This document shows, piece by piece, positions 22,033 to 33,675 of a DNA stretch of 64,000 nt. The position numbers and the translations under genes are program-made. The first letter of the stretch is position 1, and each line of letters opens with the position of its first letter. The notes under the pieces were generated by a model, which was not told the DNA's origin, did not search any database, and saw only the letters and a list, made by a program, of their open reading frames with translations. This DNA is from Mastigamoeba balamuthi (Eukaryota; Evosea; Mastigamoebida; Mastigamoebidae): positions 961,090-1,025,089 of the forward strand of contig CACRSC010000015.1 in NCBI GenBank assembly GCA_902651635.1, read 5' to 3'.

Positions 22033-23004
22033 TCAGGTCGAAGAACTTGCAAACGTCGGGGTGCTCCGCGAACCCCGCGACAAACTCGTCGATCGAGAGC
22101 TCCCCGTTCTGGTCAAACTGTCAGACAACCAAACCGAAACGGAAATTGGGATGCGGTGGCGGCGTGCCTTGTCGATGTCGATCCTGCGGAAGACCTCGTC
22201 GACCAGGGTCTTGACCTCGAGCTCCTCCTTCTCGGTGAGAGGGAACTTGCGCTGCGAGGGGATCCTCGAGTTGCGCCTGACGATCCTGAGCATGCCGATG
22301 ACCTCGTCCTTGCTCAGCGAGTTGCTGTTGTCCTTGTCGAACAGCTTGAACGACCCGCGCAGCTTCTCCTCGCGGCTGCCGCCACGCATCAGGCCCACCA
22401 TCAGCAGCCACTCGTGCATGTTGATCGACCTGATCCATCAAGCGTTTGGTTACATGCGGTTTTGAAACGGTACCCACAGTAGAGCCCCCCAACGAATTCA
22501 TCGCCTTACACTGCCAAAAAGCAGTGCAGAAAACTGACGCAGCGAAGGGAGCCCCGATCGGGCTTGTGGCTGCGCCCTCAGCTTCAACTCGCCCCCCCTC
22601 CCGCCTCCATGAGCCGATGCATGGTCTCGGGGCGATGCAAAAAAAAAACGGGCTGTGCGGTCTTGGGTGTGCGGATTGCGGGGTGCGGTGTTGCCGTTAC
22701 CCGCTGTGGTCCACGTCAAAGGCGTCGAAGTACTGGCCTGCGAGGTCCGCGTTGCCGAGCTCCTTGGCCATCTTCATGCGGAACATGTCGCGCGAGACGC
22801 GGCCGTCGGGCGTCGCCATCGAGTTGAACTCGTGAACGATGGCATCGTACGACTTCTCGGGCACTGAACAGGCAGCCAACCGTCAGTCGCAGACGACCAG
22901 GGCACAAAACCCGGTGCCGCAACCACGGGGGAGGAGAAGCTGTGCGCACCGCCGTACTTCTTCCTCATCTCTGCCTTCTCCTCCTTCGTCGCGCCCTGAC
23001 CCAT
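22033..23004 (-). CDS. EF-hand calcium sensor (NCS/calcineurin-B-like), predicted myristoylated
   Basis: Four exons. The N-terminus MGQGATKEEK has Gly2 and Thr6, a myristoylation consensus. Paired EF-hand layout follows: a degenerate hand (MATPDGRVSRDMF), then DVDHSGSINMHEW, DKDNSNSLSKDEV and a last hand built across an intron (IDIDK joined to FDQNGELSIDEF). Two or three loops keep Ca2+ ligands. The last intron (22118-22167) has a GC donor. Membrane attachment and Ca2+-switch behaviour are typical of the family. It lies 130 bases upstream of CaM-kinase B on the same strand, a suggestive but unproven functional link. Confidence 0.85.
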
Positions 23005-23112
23005 TCTCTGAAGCTGAGCCGCACAAACCCGCTAACCGAAACTTGACAGGAAAAGAAATGCGGTGACAGAGAGATAAACGACCCATGAATATCCGGTCAA
23101 AATCTGGAAAAT

Positions 23113-25453
23113 CTACAGCGAAAACAGGGCCTCTGCAGCACCCGGGACCCCCGCATCGGCTGCAGCTTGCAGGAGCAGCACAGCCTCGTCCCTGTCCTTC
23201 CTGACGCCCGTCCCCGTCGAGTACATCATCCCGAGCCTGTAGTCGGCCAGGGAGCACCCGATCGACGAAGCCGTGCGGTACCAGCGAGCCGCGTCGACCG
23301 CGCTGGCCCGGACCCCGTGCCCCTCCTCGAAGCACACGCCGACGTAGTACGTTGCCAGGGGGTCCCCCGCCTCGGAGGCGCTCTTGAAGAGCCTCGAGGC
23401 CTCGACCGGGTCGCGTTCGGCGACGCCCTCGCCGCTGAGCAGCGCGACCCCGAGCAGACACTGAGCCTGCGCGTGTCCGCGAGAGGCCGCACGCTCCAGG
23501 AGCTTGGCGCACGCGCAGAGGTCTCTGTTCAGGCCGCCCACCGCGTCGCGGTCGCACGTGGCGAGGGCGAACTGGGCGTCGGGGAGGCAGCGGTCCGCTG
23601 CGACCTCGAGGTGCCTCACCGCGTGCTCGGGGCACCGGGCGACACCCTCGCCCGAGAGCATGCACTGCGCTATCCTGAAGTTCCCCTCTGTGCTCCCGGC
23701 CTCGGCGGCGAACGAGAGCAGCCGGGCCGCCTCCGAGGGGTCCTTGGGGACTGCCCCGGAGCCTTGGAGGTGCATCAGGCCCAGCCCAACGAGAGAGCCC
23801 GCGCAGCCAGCCTCCGAGGCCACGGAATAGAGCCGAGTGGCCTCGCTGGTGTTCTGCTCGGCCACCTTTCCCGACTGTACGAGACGTGCGAGCATCGACG
23901 CCGCGAGACTGCAGCCAGCAGCTGCGCTCTTCGAAAGGGACTTGACGCCCTCGTCGGGGCACTTGGCGACGAGCAAGGCCCACAGCCCGCTGAGCCACAT
24001 GGCTGCGGGCGAGTCCTTGACGGCGTCGACGAGCTCGTAGACCAGCTTCGACACGGCGGGGATGTCGCTCGCCGTAATGGAGCGTGCGCGCTCGAGGAGC
24101 TCGAGCTCTCCCAGGTCGCTCGTGGAGAACAAGTGGGGCCACTCGCCACGCAGTGCGTGCAGGGCAATGTAGGCCAACGAGCGTAGCTTGCCACCGGAGG
24201 CCGAGGCCGCTGGTCTCTGTGTGAAGCCACGCAGAAGGCCCACTGCTACTGAGCGGTTGTCCGTATCGATCGAGGTGACTGCGCGCAGCAGGATCGCTTC
24301 CCCCGGTGCCTCCCCGATCTCCACCTCGGCAGGCACTGGCAGAGAGCCCAATTGGCCGGGTTCTACGTGCGCTAGTGTGGCCCACAGTCCGCCTCCGGTG
24401 ATCCTTCCAGACGCACTGACAACATACTCGGATCCCGGAGTGATCAGGAGCTCTCCCGCGTCCGCCCCCATCACTCCCGCCGCGAGCCTGATCACTCCAG
24501 GGCGCCTGGTGACGAGCTGGAGGAGTATAGCGCTCTTGGGGTTCGATCCGACGCTGTGAAGAGCAGTGAAAGCCGCCCGCTCGTGCAGAGACGCGCAGCA
24601 AAACGACCGCCAGGACAGCACGTCACCGATGGACACGCATGTTGGCGGGGCTGTCCACGCGCTGTATGCGAGGCCCGTATGCGAGGGGAGCGACTCTGTT
24701 GCGCGGAGAGCGTGCGCAGCGATGTCAGCGCACTCGGCGTTGCTCGAGGAGTTGCGCAGGTAGCTGTTGATGCAGACACGGGCGTTGTCCGAGCACATGA
24801 ACGCCTCCAGCACGCGCTGCCCCGGCGCACCTTTGCAGCAAGCCAGCGCCTCCCCGCATCCAGCAGTGGCAAACGCGTCCTCGAGAGTCTGAGAGACAGA
24901 GAGCACTGTGTTGGCTCAATCGCAATCAATTGAATTGCGCTACCATCGCTGTCACCGGGGCAGTGCGCGGAGATGTCGGGCTGATCCTGGCCCCGCAGCA
25001 CAGCACGGGGGTCATTGACGGGTCCTGCAGGCGCCGCACCAGGCCCGGCGAGGTGTTGGCGCCCCTGCGGCCAATGGGTTGCCCCGACCCAACAGCCGCA
25101 GAGACGGCCGGGACCCTGGCCCCCGCTTTGGGGCTCGCCACCAGCGGACGCAGCTGCGGCGACGCCACCTTGGGGCTGCCGCCAGGGCTCGCCCTCTGGC
25201 TGCGCAGAACGGCCTCCTGGGGAGCGGAGCAGGCTGCGCACGGGGGCGACGAGGCCGAGGGCCTGGGGCACTGGCTCTGCGAGAGGCTGAAGCAAGTGGA
25301 CGGCAGGGGCGGGTTGCTGGTGCCCCTCTTGGCGCGCGTCGTCAGCTTCGACAGGGCGCCGATGAGGGCCGAGACAGAGTTGCCACGCTGGCGGCGGGAC
25401 GCCGTGGACGCCTGCTCGCCCTCGAGCAGCAGAGACTCGCCCTCTTCCGACAT
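23113..25453 (-). CDS. Sel1-like repeat protein
   Basis: Two exons: 25453 to about 24957 (Ser/Pro/Ala-rich, low complexity, MSEEGESLLL start) and about 24894 to 23113. The second exon holds about 500 residues, of which the last 300 are Sel1-like repeats: AARLLSFAAEAGSTEGNFRIA, HLEVAADRCLPDAQFALA, LLERAASRGHAQAQCLLG, ASRLFKSASEAGDPLATYYVG, WYRTASSIGCSLADYRLG. Sel1 repeats form helical solenoids that scaffold protein complexes. The middle part (about residues 170-420) is unassigned. No membrane segment or signal peptide is evident. It shares a 255-base divergent promoter region with the transporter gene. Confidence 0.85.
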
Positions 25454-25707
25454 TCGCTGTTCTATTTTTACGTGTGAAGAGGAATATCTGGCCCCTCGAG
25501 TCTGTTATGACGTGTCTCTGCGTCCCATCCGACGCAAGGATGCTCCTTTATTGTGCTGCCGGTGTTGCATCTACGCGGAGGCTGCAGCGGGACGGGTTGG
25601 CCGGGGGACGACGATATCTGTAAGATACTCCCGAAACAGAATCTACATTATCTGACGAGCCCGAGGGTCATACTTGCCTGCCGCTGTTTTGCCCCGCCCG
25701 AGCCCAC

Positions 25708-27518
25708 ATGGCAGCCTTCTTCGTGTTCTTCGGCGTCCTCGTCGCCGTCTGTGCCGCCACCGCGTGGAGCGCCCACCGGGCCGCGGCGTCCGCCACGTCC
25801 GAGCCGGCGGTCGTCACTCCCGCGTTCACCCGCTTCCAGCGCAACTACCTCCTCGTCTACCTCATCGCCACCGGTACCCCCTCCCGGCCCTCCCAGCTGC
25901 CCGCAGCTGCGCGAGACTCGGGAGGGTGCCCGTTGATGGGGGGGGATGTGTCCCTTCTGACGTCGCTTTGTGCCCTGCGGTTTTTGCCGCCGTGTCTTGC
26001 GTGTTTTTGTTCGCAGGGGCCGATTGGATCCAGGGCCCGTACGTCTACATGCTCTACGAGTACTACGGCTACAAGCGCGAGGAGATCGCCCGCTTCTTCA
26101 TCGTGGGCTTCGGCTCGAGCATGCTCTTCGGCACCTTCGTGGGCTCGGTCGCCGACAAGTAGTGCGCGTGTGCCCCTTGGCCAGAACCCAAGTCCGATTT
26201 CTGCTGACGTCCAACGTTTCCGGATGTCCCCCTCCCCAACCAAATAGTGGCCGCAAGAGGCTGGCGATGGCCTACGGGGTGCTGTACGCCGCGGGGTGCC
26301 TGTGCAAGACGGTCAACAACACGCCCGTGCTGGTGCTGGCGCGCGTGTTCACGGGCATCGCGACGAGCCTGCTCTTCAGCGTCTTCGAGTCGTGGATGGT
26401 CCACGAGCACCACCGCAACGGCTTCCCCGACTCCAACCTCTCGCAGACCTTCTCCTACGCCTGCTTCTCCAACGGGTGCCCCCCTCTGCTCCCCACTGTG
26501 CCTGTGTCTGCGTGCTGACGCGGCGTCTCAACAGCGTCGTGGCCATCGCTGCGGGGATCCTGGCGAGCTTCCTGGCCGACGAGTGGGGGATGGGGCTGGG
26601 CTTCGTCTCGCCGTTCCTGGCGGCGGCCGTGGCGCTGCTGACGCTGTCGGCCATCGTCCACCAGACGTGGGTCGAGAACTACGGCGAGGCGTCGGCAGCC
26701 GTCTCGAACGTGTTCACCAACGCGCTCGAGGACCTGCGCAGGGACAGGCACGTGCTGCTCATCTGCGTCGTGCAGTCGCTCTTCGAGGGCGCCATGTACT
26801 CGTTCGTCTTCATCTGGACGCCCTCGCTGCGCGGCGCCGCGGGCTGCGAGCTCCCGCCCCTGGGCTGGGTCTTCGCCGCCTACATGGTCGCCATCATGAT
26901 CGGCTCGCAGTGCTTCACGCTGGCCCAGCGCGTCCTCGGCAAGGTCTCCTTGCCCCTCCCGGCCTGCCCTTCCCGGGTGGCCTCCCCTCTCCCTCCGCCG
27001 TGTCGACGCGCCCCGTGGGCCACCTGAGGCCGTCGTCCCGCGGGAGAGTGGGGCTGGGATGGGGCTCTCTGGACCAACAAGCTCCCCCCCATCGCTCCCT
27101 GCAGAGCGTGGAGCAGATCGCTGTGGTCAACTTCGCGCTGTCGGCGGGCGCCATGCTGCTGGCGTCGTACTTCATCTCGGCGAGGGGCGACGACTGCTCG
27201 ACCACCGCGACGGCCGTCGTACTGCTGTGCTTCACGCTCTTCGAGGGCTCGTGCGGCGTCTACTTCCCGAGCATGGGCACGCTCAAGGGCAAGTACCTCC
27301 CCGAGAGGTCGCGCAGCACGCTCATGAACTTCGCCCGCGTCGGGCTCAACCTGATGCTCGTGCTGCTGCTGTTCAACGTCGCCGGCATGAGCAACGCGTT
27401 TGTCGTCGGCCTCTGCGGTGTCTCGCTCGGCAGCGCGGCGGTTCTGCAGACGCTCTTCAACCGCCTCCCCGCCAACCCCCCGGCAACCACTCTCCCCGTC
27501 ACCAATCCCGAGGCTTGA
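25708..27518 (+). CDS. MFSD5: MFS transporter of the MFSD5 / molybdate-anion transporter family
   Basis: Five exons. Family signatures in order: FQRNYLLVYLIAT, GADWIQGPYVYMLYEYYGY, IVGFGSSMLFGTFVGS, DKYGRKR (loop 2-3 motif), ARVFTGIATSLLFSVFESWM, HEHHRNGFP, VVQSLFEGAMYSFVFIWTP, and the YFPSMGTLKGKYLPE segment near the end. These match the MFSD5/MOT2 group, in which algal and human members transport molybdate. Length (about 440 residues) and about 12 hydrophobic helices fit. Introns vary from about 60 to 140 nt. The start ATG follows a GATATC element at 25613-25618. Confidence 0.9.
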
Positions 27519-27688
27519 GGATGCCATACATGAGCCGTGCGCCACCACGTGCCCACATGAAACCCAGCATCAATTGTTGTTGCTTTCCCGGCAGATTTTC
27601 CTCTCCAAGAACTATCTCCATTTCTAATATCTCAAATGACATCATCGCGCCCAGATCTTTGTCATTCGCGCAGCGCCCTCGGACGATT

Positions 27689-29375
27689 ATGGAGGACCAG
27701 CCAGCAGGACCCGCGGTCATTGCGCAGTTTGTCTGCGGCGAGGACGGCCAGCCGCGCGGCCCCCAGCTCGAGCTGCCCGCGTCCACCTCGACCGAGCAGC
27801 TCACCGACCTCATCAACCGCCTGCTCACCAACGTGGAGCCCCTCCCCACCTCCCCCGCCCCTCTCTGCTGCTCCCCTCTGGTCTCCCTCGTCCCTTACGC
27901 CCCAGGCAACAGGAGGAGGACGTGCCGTACAGCTTCTACGTCAACGACGAGGAGGTGGTGGGGGCGCTGCCCGCGGGGATCAGCTCGGAGCAGGTCCTGC
28001 GCATCGTCTACGTGCCGCAGGCCGTGTTCCGCGTGCGGCCCGTCACGCGCACGACGGCCACGCTCAGCGGCCACACGGACAGCGTCCTCTGCGTCCAGTT
28101 CAGCACCGACGGCAACGCCCTGGCCTCGTGCGGCGGCGACAGGTGTGTGTGTGCCCCCCTCCCCAGAGTCAATTGCCTGCTTCTGCCAGAGGCTGAGCAG
28201 CGGCGCTTGCCCCGCAGGACTGTCCGCATCTGGGACCTGACGACGCAGACGCCCAAGGCCGAGTGCAAGGGCCACAGGGACTGGGTGCTGTGCGTCGCGT
28301 GGAGCCCCGACTGCTCGCTGGTCGCCTCGGGGGCGCGGGACGGCGACGTGCGGGTGTGGGACGCCAAGACGGGCAAGCAGCACGGCAACCCGCTGTCGGG
28401 TCACAAGGGGTTCATCTCGGCCATCTGCTGGGAGCCGCTGGCAGCCCAGAGCGAGCCCGGGGCGAGCAGGAGGCTGGCGTCGGCGTGCAAGGACGGCTCG
28501 GTGAGGGTCTGGGACGCGCGGACGGGGCGCTGCGAGTTTGCGCTCGGGGGGCACACGGACGCGGTGGCGGCCGTCAAGTGGGGCGCGGACGGGCTCATCT
28601 ACACGGCGGGCCGCGACAGGCTGGTCATCGTGCACAGCGGCAAGGACGGGGCGCGGGTCCGCACGATGCGCGGGCACGCGCACTGGGTCAACAGCCTCAG
28701 CCTCTGCTCCGACTTTGTCGCCAGGACGGGGCCGTACGACCACACCTTCGCCGAGCCCGAGGGCGGGCTGACGAGCAAGGCCGCGTGGGAGGCCGCCAAG
28801 GCCAAGTACGCCAAGTTCGCGGCGCAGAAGCCCACGACGGCGCCCGCGGGCGAGAGGGTCGTGACGGGGTCCGACGACGGCACCCTCATCCTCTGGTCGC
28901 CCCAGGCCAGCGCCAAGCCTGTCGCCCGCATGACGGGCCACCAGCAGCAGATCCTGTGTGGTGCGTGCCTTCCCTTTGTGGAGCTGCCCGCCCCTCTTCC
29001 GCCCCGGCTGCTTGGCCACTTCGTTCTCACTGTTGTAACACATGTGCAGTGTGCTTCAGCCCCGACGGGCGACTGATCGCAAGCGGGTCTTACGACAAGA
29101 GCGTGAAGCTGTGGGACGGCTTTAGCGGGAAGTTCCTGGCGACGTTCAGGCAGCACGTGGGCGCCGTGTACCAGGTGGCGTGGGCGCCGGACAGCCGCAT
29201 GCTGGTGAGCGCGTCCAAGGACTCGACGCTGAAGCTGTGGGACACGCGGACGCGCACAAACAAGGGGGATCTGCCCGGGCACACGGACGAGGTGTTCGCT
29301 GTGGACTGGGCTCCTGATGGCGAGCGGGTCGCCTCCGGGTCTTTTGACCGCACGTTGAAGCTGTGGCACCACTAA
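27689..29375 (+). CDS. NLE1: Notchless homologue, ribosome-assembly WD40 protein
   Basis: Four exons. The N-terminus carries the NLE ubiquitin-like domain (VIAQFVCGEDGQPRGPQLEL, then VPYSFYVNDEEV), which in yeast Rsa4 binds the MIDAS domain of the AAA-ATPase Rea1. An eight-bladed WD40 propeller follows; blades such as GHTDSVLCVQFSTDG, GHRDWVLCVAWSPD, GHAHWVNSLSLC, FRQHVGAVYQVAWAPD and the closing ASGSFDRTLKLWHH are intact. Its family role is release of late pre-60S assembly factors in the nucleus. Length (about 480 residues) is normal. The start methionine precedes the Ubl directly. Confidence 0.95.
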
Positions 29376-29568
29376 ATCCCAAGAGACTCGCATTTTTCCC
29401 ACATGCTGGAGCACGTGCTGCCTGTGGCCACTGGCGTAAGAGACGCAGAGGGCGTACATCATTTGGCAGAAGAGAAGACCCCAGATCTCGTAAAACGGGT
29501 GTCTCATCCCGTTTTCAGTTGGACACAACTTCAGTGTTGACAAATCACAATCACAGGGAAGAGATGAC

Positions 29569-29974
29569 TCAACCGTGGTGGTGGTGCTGCTGTATCTGCT
29601 GCAGCAACTCCTGCTGCGCCTGGTGCATCATCAGCTGGGTGTGGTGTATGTGCTGCTGTGTCTCTCCGATGTGGATCTGGGTCAGCTGGAGCTGGTGCAC
29701 CGTCTGGTTGATGTCCTGCAGTGTCTGGTTGATGTGCTGCTGCGTTTCCTGCATTTGCAGCAGCAGCAGGACCTGTGCCGGCACTGCCTGAGGGAAATGG
29801 GTCAGACCTGACTTGACACTGATTTGGCAAATTGAGGAGGCAGGTGCTCCAGAATCACAGCCCACAAGCCACGAGTTATCTGGGGCTTCTATACCACGGC
29901 CCACAGAATTATGACCCCCCAACTCGCACCGGCGGTCCTGCTGCGGCTCCGTTTCCGCCCGCGTTCGCAGCCAT
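29569..29974 (-). CDS. Small Gln/His-rich coiled-coil protein, about 90 aa
   Basis: Exon 1 is MAANAGGNGAAAGPP (29974 down to about 29930). After an intron ending CCCTCAG, exon 2 reads AVPAQVLLLLQMQETQQHIN and repeats a QQHI-N/H-Q/H-T heptad-like unit, ending LQQIQQHHHHG. It is probably an amphipathic coiled coil. A GATATC element at 30009-30014 lies 35 bases upstream, supporting this start. No family recognised. The other reading frames of this repeat are also open, so the product is not certain. Confidence 0.5.
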
Positions 29975-30089
29975 GTGCACAAATTACTTGTGATGGCTCA
30001 GATTTCAAGATATCCGGGGGTATCTATTCGGAGATGTTTCGTGCAGCAAAACTCCAGTTCAAAGCCTGGAATTCAATGGTCAAAGCAGC

Positions 30090-31894
30090 TCAGTTCATAT
30101 GGGGGACATAGTCACTGTCCGCGATGGCGTAGACCGCACGGATCCCGACGCGCGCCTGCTGCACCATGCCCCTCAGGTCCGCGTCCTCGGCCGACGCGTC
30201 GCACGGGTTGTGGTAGCACGTGCAGAAGTAGCCCTGCCAGACGGCCTTCTCGAAGTACCCCGCGTCCCGCCCCGTGAACCGCGCCCCCGTGAACATCCAC
30301 ACGGCCGGCACCCCGGCCTTGAGGAAGCTGTACTGGTCGCCTCTGTACAGGAAGCCCGCTGCCTTGGGCGTCGGGTCCGCTGCGGCCACCATCCCCTCGC
30401 CCTGCGCGGCCCACGCGACGACCTCGGTCCCCAGCGTGCTCAGGTCCCGGCCGATGACGCCGATGTCCTCGGACGGCCCCCACGCGTTGACGATGTCGTA
30501 GTTGATGTCCGCCAGCACCTTCACCCCGGCCAGCGCCGACGGCGGGTGCCGCACGAAGTAGGCCGAGCCCAGCAGCCCGGCCTCCTCGGCGGTGGGCCAC
30601 AGGAACACGACCGAGCGGGCGGGGGCCGCCTGCGCCTGCGCCATCGCGAGGGCCTGCGCGAGGACGACGGCCGCGCCGCTGCCGTTGTCGAGGCTGCCCG
30701 CGAAGACCGCGCCGTCGAGGGGCCGCACGCCCAGGTGGTCGATGTGCGCGCTCAGCACGACGGCCTCGTGCGGCGACTTGGTCCCCCTGACGACCCCGAC
30801 GACGCTCGTCCCGTTGAAGTACTGGAACCCTGCGACGCGGCGCTCAGTGCCCCCAGTACGTGCGCTCGCGTGCGTGGCGTGCGCGCACTGTACGTCGACC
30901 TCAGCGACGCGCAAGAGCAGAGCTGGACCGGGTAGAAGTCGATGCTCTCGGCGCGCAGGAACCACTCCTTGAGGCTCATGCCGCACATCCTGGCCACCTC
31001 GTCGGCCCTCTCCGACGTCATCTGCGGGGGTTGCCAGAGGGAGCGCACATGCACGGGCACGCGGGTCAGCGACAGGGGCGGGGCCTGGCCGGTCGGCGTG
31101 CCCATCCAGCGAAGGTCAGCGGGTGGTCGGGGAGGTCCGCGGGGTTGCGCGTCTCGGTGCCGCTGTTGCTGTTCTGCACGACGCCCCACGGGTAGCTCGC
31201 GGTCTCGAGCGTGTGGACGAGCAGCACGGCCATGGCGCCCCGCCTGGCCGCCTCGGCGTACTTGTACGACGTGCGGGCGCTGTACTCGAGCGGCAGGCCG
31301 GCCCAGGGCCCCGTGGAGGGCTGGCTCACCAAGGCGACCACGACCCTGCCGCGCACGTCGAGCCCCTTGTAGTCGTCCCAGCCCTTGCCCTCGTCCGCGA
31401 TGCCGTACCCCGCAAACACCATCTCCTCGCCCTCGAGCGCCACCGCCCCCCGCCCCTGCGTGCTCCCCACGTAGTCCTCGAACCACTCGAGCACCACCGC
31501 CTGCCGGGGTGGGGTCAGACCCGCTGAGACGCGGAGGGAACCGCGGGAGAACCGGGACCTTGCCCGAGGTGTTGTGTGCGATGCGCAGGAGGCCGGCAGA
31601 GGCGGGGGCCACGTGCTCGAGGGGCACGCGCTGGAAGTAGCCCCCGGCGTCGCCCGCGGGCTCCACCCCGGCGGCCTCGAGCGCGGCGGCGAGGTGCATG
31701 GCGGCCAGCGTCTCGCCGCGCGAGCCCGGCAGGCGGCCCTCGAGCGCCGCCGAGCCCACGAACCGCAGCGGCGAGCGGATGGAGCGCTCGGTCACGAGGC
31801 CCAGGACAGCGTCGGGCGCCTCCGGGAAGCGCGGGGCCAGCGCGAGCGCGGAGCAGGCGGCGGCCAGGAGGCAGGCCAGGCGCAGGGTGTACAT
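30090..31894 (-). CDS. Secreted M28-family zinc metallopeptidase
   Basis: Starts MYTLRLACLLAAACSALALA, a clear signal peptide, so it is secretory or lysosomal. A PA-type insert follows (VRGRVVVALVSQPS, VLLVHTLETASYPWG). The catalytic domain has all five expected zinc ligands plus the general base: SAHIDHLG, SLDNGSGAA, TAEEAGLLGS, NYDIVN and CYHNPCD. Enzymes of this family act as amino- or carboxypeptidases. Introns include one GC-AG (31022-31101). The junction near 30860-30905 is inferred (a short intron ending GCGAG keeps the frame). A partial second copy of the 5' half lies beyond the gap at 32201 and is treated as an assembly duplicate. Confidence 0.85.
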
Positions 31895-32200
31895 CGGCGA
31901 GAAGACTGCGGGGTGGAGAGTGAAGACCAGGATCTGTACTGTACGCCCACACCTGCTGGAAATGTGCACTGAAGAATCGGCCTTTTTTTGGATCTGAGAA
32001 ACCGCGCTGGATAGCTCCTGCCTCTCTGTTCCTGCTTCAGGAATCAGAAACCTTCCTCAGGACCAGCAATCTCATACTGACTGTTCCTGCGATACCCCCG
32101 CCCAAAGCCATCATTTTTGGCATGTCCTTACTCATTTGTGGGGAAAGAACGGGAGTGGCAAGACTCACAATCGGAATCAATTCCGGTTGGTTGGGCCGAT

Positions 32201-32456
32201 NNNNNNNNNNNNNNNNNNNNNNNNNNNNNNNNNNNNNNNNNNNNNNNNNNNNNNNNNNNNNNNNNNNNNNNNNNNNNNNNNNNNNNNNNNNNNNNNNNNN
32301 NNNNNNNNNNNNNNNNNNNNNNNNNNNNNNNNNNNNNNNNNNNNNNNNNNNNNNNNNNNNNNNNNNNNNNNNNNNNNNNNNNNNNNNNNNNNNNNNNNNN
32401 NNNNNNNNNNNNNNNNNNNNNNNNNNNNNNNNNNNNNNNNNNNNNNNNNNNNNNNN
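32201..32456. other. Assembly gap (256 N)
   Basis: 256 undetermined bases placed between two near-identical copies of the same 1.1 kb sequence. Confidence 1.
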
Positions 32457-33278
32457 CAGGGGCGGGGCCTGGCCGGTCGGCGTGCCCATCCGGCGAAGGT
32501 CAGCGGGTGGTCGGGGAGGTCCGCGGGGTTGCGCGTCTCGGTGCCGCTGTTGCTGTTCTGCACGACGCCCCACGGGTAGCTCGCGGTCTCGAGCGTGTGG
32601 ACGAGCAGCACGGCCTTGGCGCCCCGCCTGGCCGCCTCGGCGTACTTGTACGACGTGCGGGCGCTGTACTCGAGCGGCAGGCCGGCCCAGGGCCCCGTGG
32701 AGGGCTGGCTCACCAAGGCGACCACGACCCTGCCGCGCACGTCGAGCCCCTTGTAGTCGTCCCAGCCCTTGCCCTCGTCCGCGATGCCGTACCCCGCAAA
32801 CACCATCTCCTCGCCCTCGAGCGCCACCGCCCCCCGCCCCTGCGTGCTCCCCACGTAGTCCTCGAACCACTCGAGCACCACCGCCTGCCGGGGTGGGGTC
32901 AGACCCGCTGAGACGCGGAGGGAACCGCGGGAGAACCGGGACCTTGCCCGAGGTGTTGTGGGCGATGCGCAGGAGGCCGGCAGAGGCGGGGGCCACGTGC
33001 TCGAGGGGCACGCGCTGGAAGTAGCCCCCGGCGTCGCCCGCGGGCTCCACCCCGGCGGCCTCGAGCGCGGCGGTGAGGTGCATGGCGGCCAGCGTCTCGC
33101 CGCGCGAGCCCGGCAGGCGGCCCTCGAGCGCCGCCGAGCCCACGAACCGCAGCGGCGAGCGGATGGAGCGCTCGGTCACGAGGCCCAGGACAGCGTCGGG
33201 CGCCTCCGGGAAGCGCGGGGCCAGCGCGAGCGCGGAGCAGGCGGCGGCCAGGAGGCAGGCCAGGCGCAGGGTGTACAT
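32457..33278 (-). pseudogene. Partial second copy of M28 peptidase 5' half (likely alternative allele)
   Basis: It carries the same signal peptide and PA-insert exons as the gene at 30090-31894, beginning at ATG 33278 and cut off by the gap at 32457. No stop or frameshift distinguishes it. It lacks all zinc-ligand motifs because those lie in the missing 3' half. Confidence 0.75.
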
Positions 33279-33584
33279 CGGCGAGAAGACTGCGGGGTGG
33301 AGAGTGAAGACCAGGATCTGTACTGTACGCCCACACCTGCTGGAAATGTGCACTGAAGAATCGGCCTTTTTTTGGATCTGAGAAACCGCGCTGGATAGCT
33401 CCTGCCTCTCTGTTCCTGCTTCAGGAATCAGAAACCTTCCTCAGGACCAGCAATCTCATACTGACTGTTCCTGCGATACCCCCGCCCAAAGCCATCATTT
33501 TTGGCATGTCCTTACTCATTTGTGGGGAAAGAACGGGAGTGGCAAGACTCACAATCGGAATCAATTCCGGTTGGTTGGGCCGAT
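32457..33584. repeat. Near-identical duplicate of 31073-32200 (5' half of M28 gene and upstream)
   Basis: The whole block repeats 31073-32200 at a constant offset of 1,384 bases. I noted four single-base differences, two of which alter residues in the peptidase (Ala to Thr, Met to Lys). The copy begins mid-gene at the gap and contains no 3' half of the peptidase. The sequence then runs on uniquely from 33585 into the TFIIH gene. An allelic (haplotype) duplication left by scaffolding explains this best; a genuine partial duplication is possible. Confidence 0.85.
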
Positions 33585-33675
33585 ATGACCTGTCAAAATC
33601 TGCCAGGATCTCACCGCTCAGATTTTCGGGTTCGGCGCAGCGCGAGCAATCTCCGCCAGCGGCGCGCGCTCGCGA

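Noticed and set aside
22883-24601. 572-codon minus-strand frame overlapping the Sel1 gene
   Set aside because: Arg/Gly-rich alternate frame with no repeats. The Sel1 repeats are in the other minus frame.
29531-29830. Ala/Pro/Asp-rich frame overlapping the Q/H-rich gene
   Set aside because: It has no ATG-plus-promoter context. The Q/H frame has a spliced ATG exon close to a GATATC element.
32457-33353. Second M28 peptidase as a true tandem gene
   Set aside because: It lacks the 3' half, starts at a gap and is almost identical including upstream sequence, so it is better explained as the other allele.
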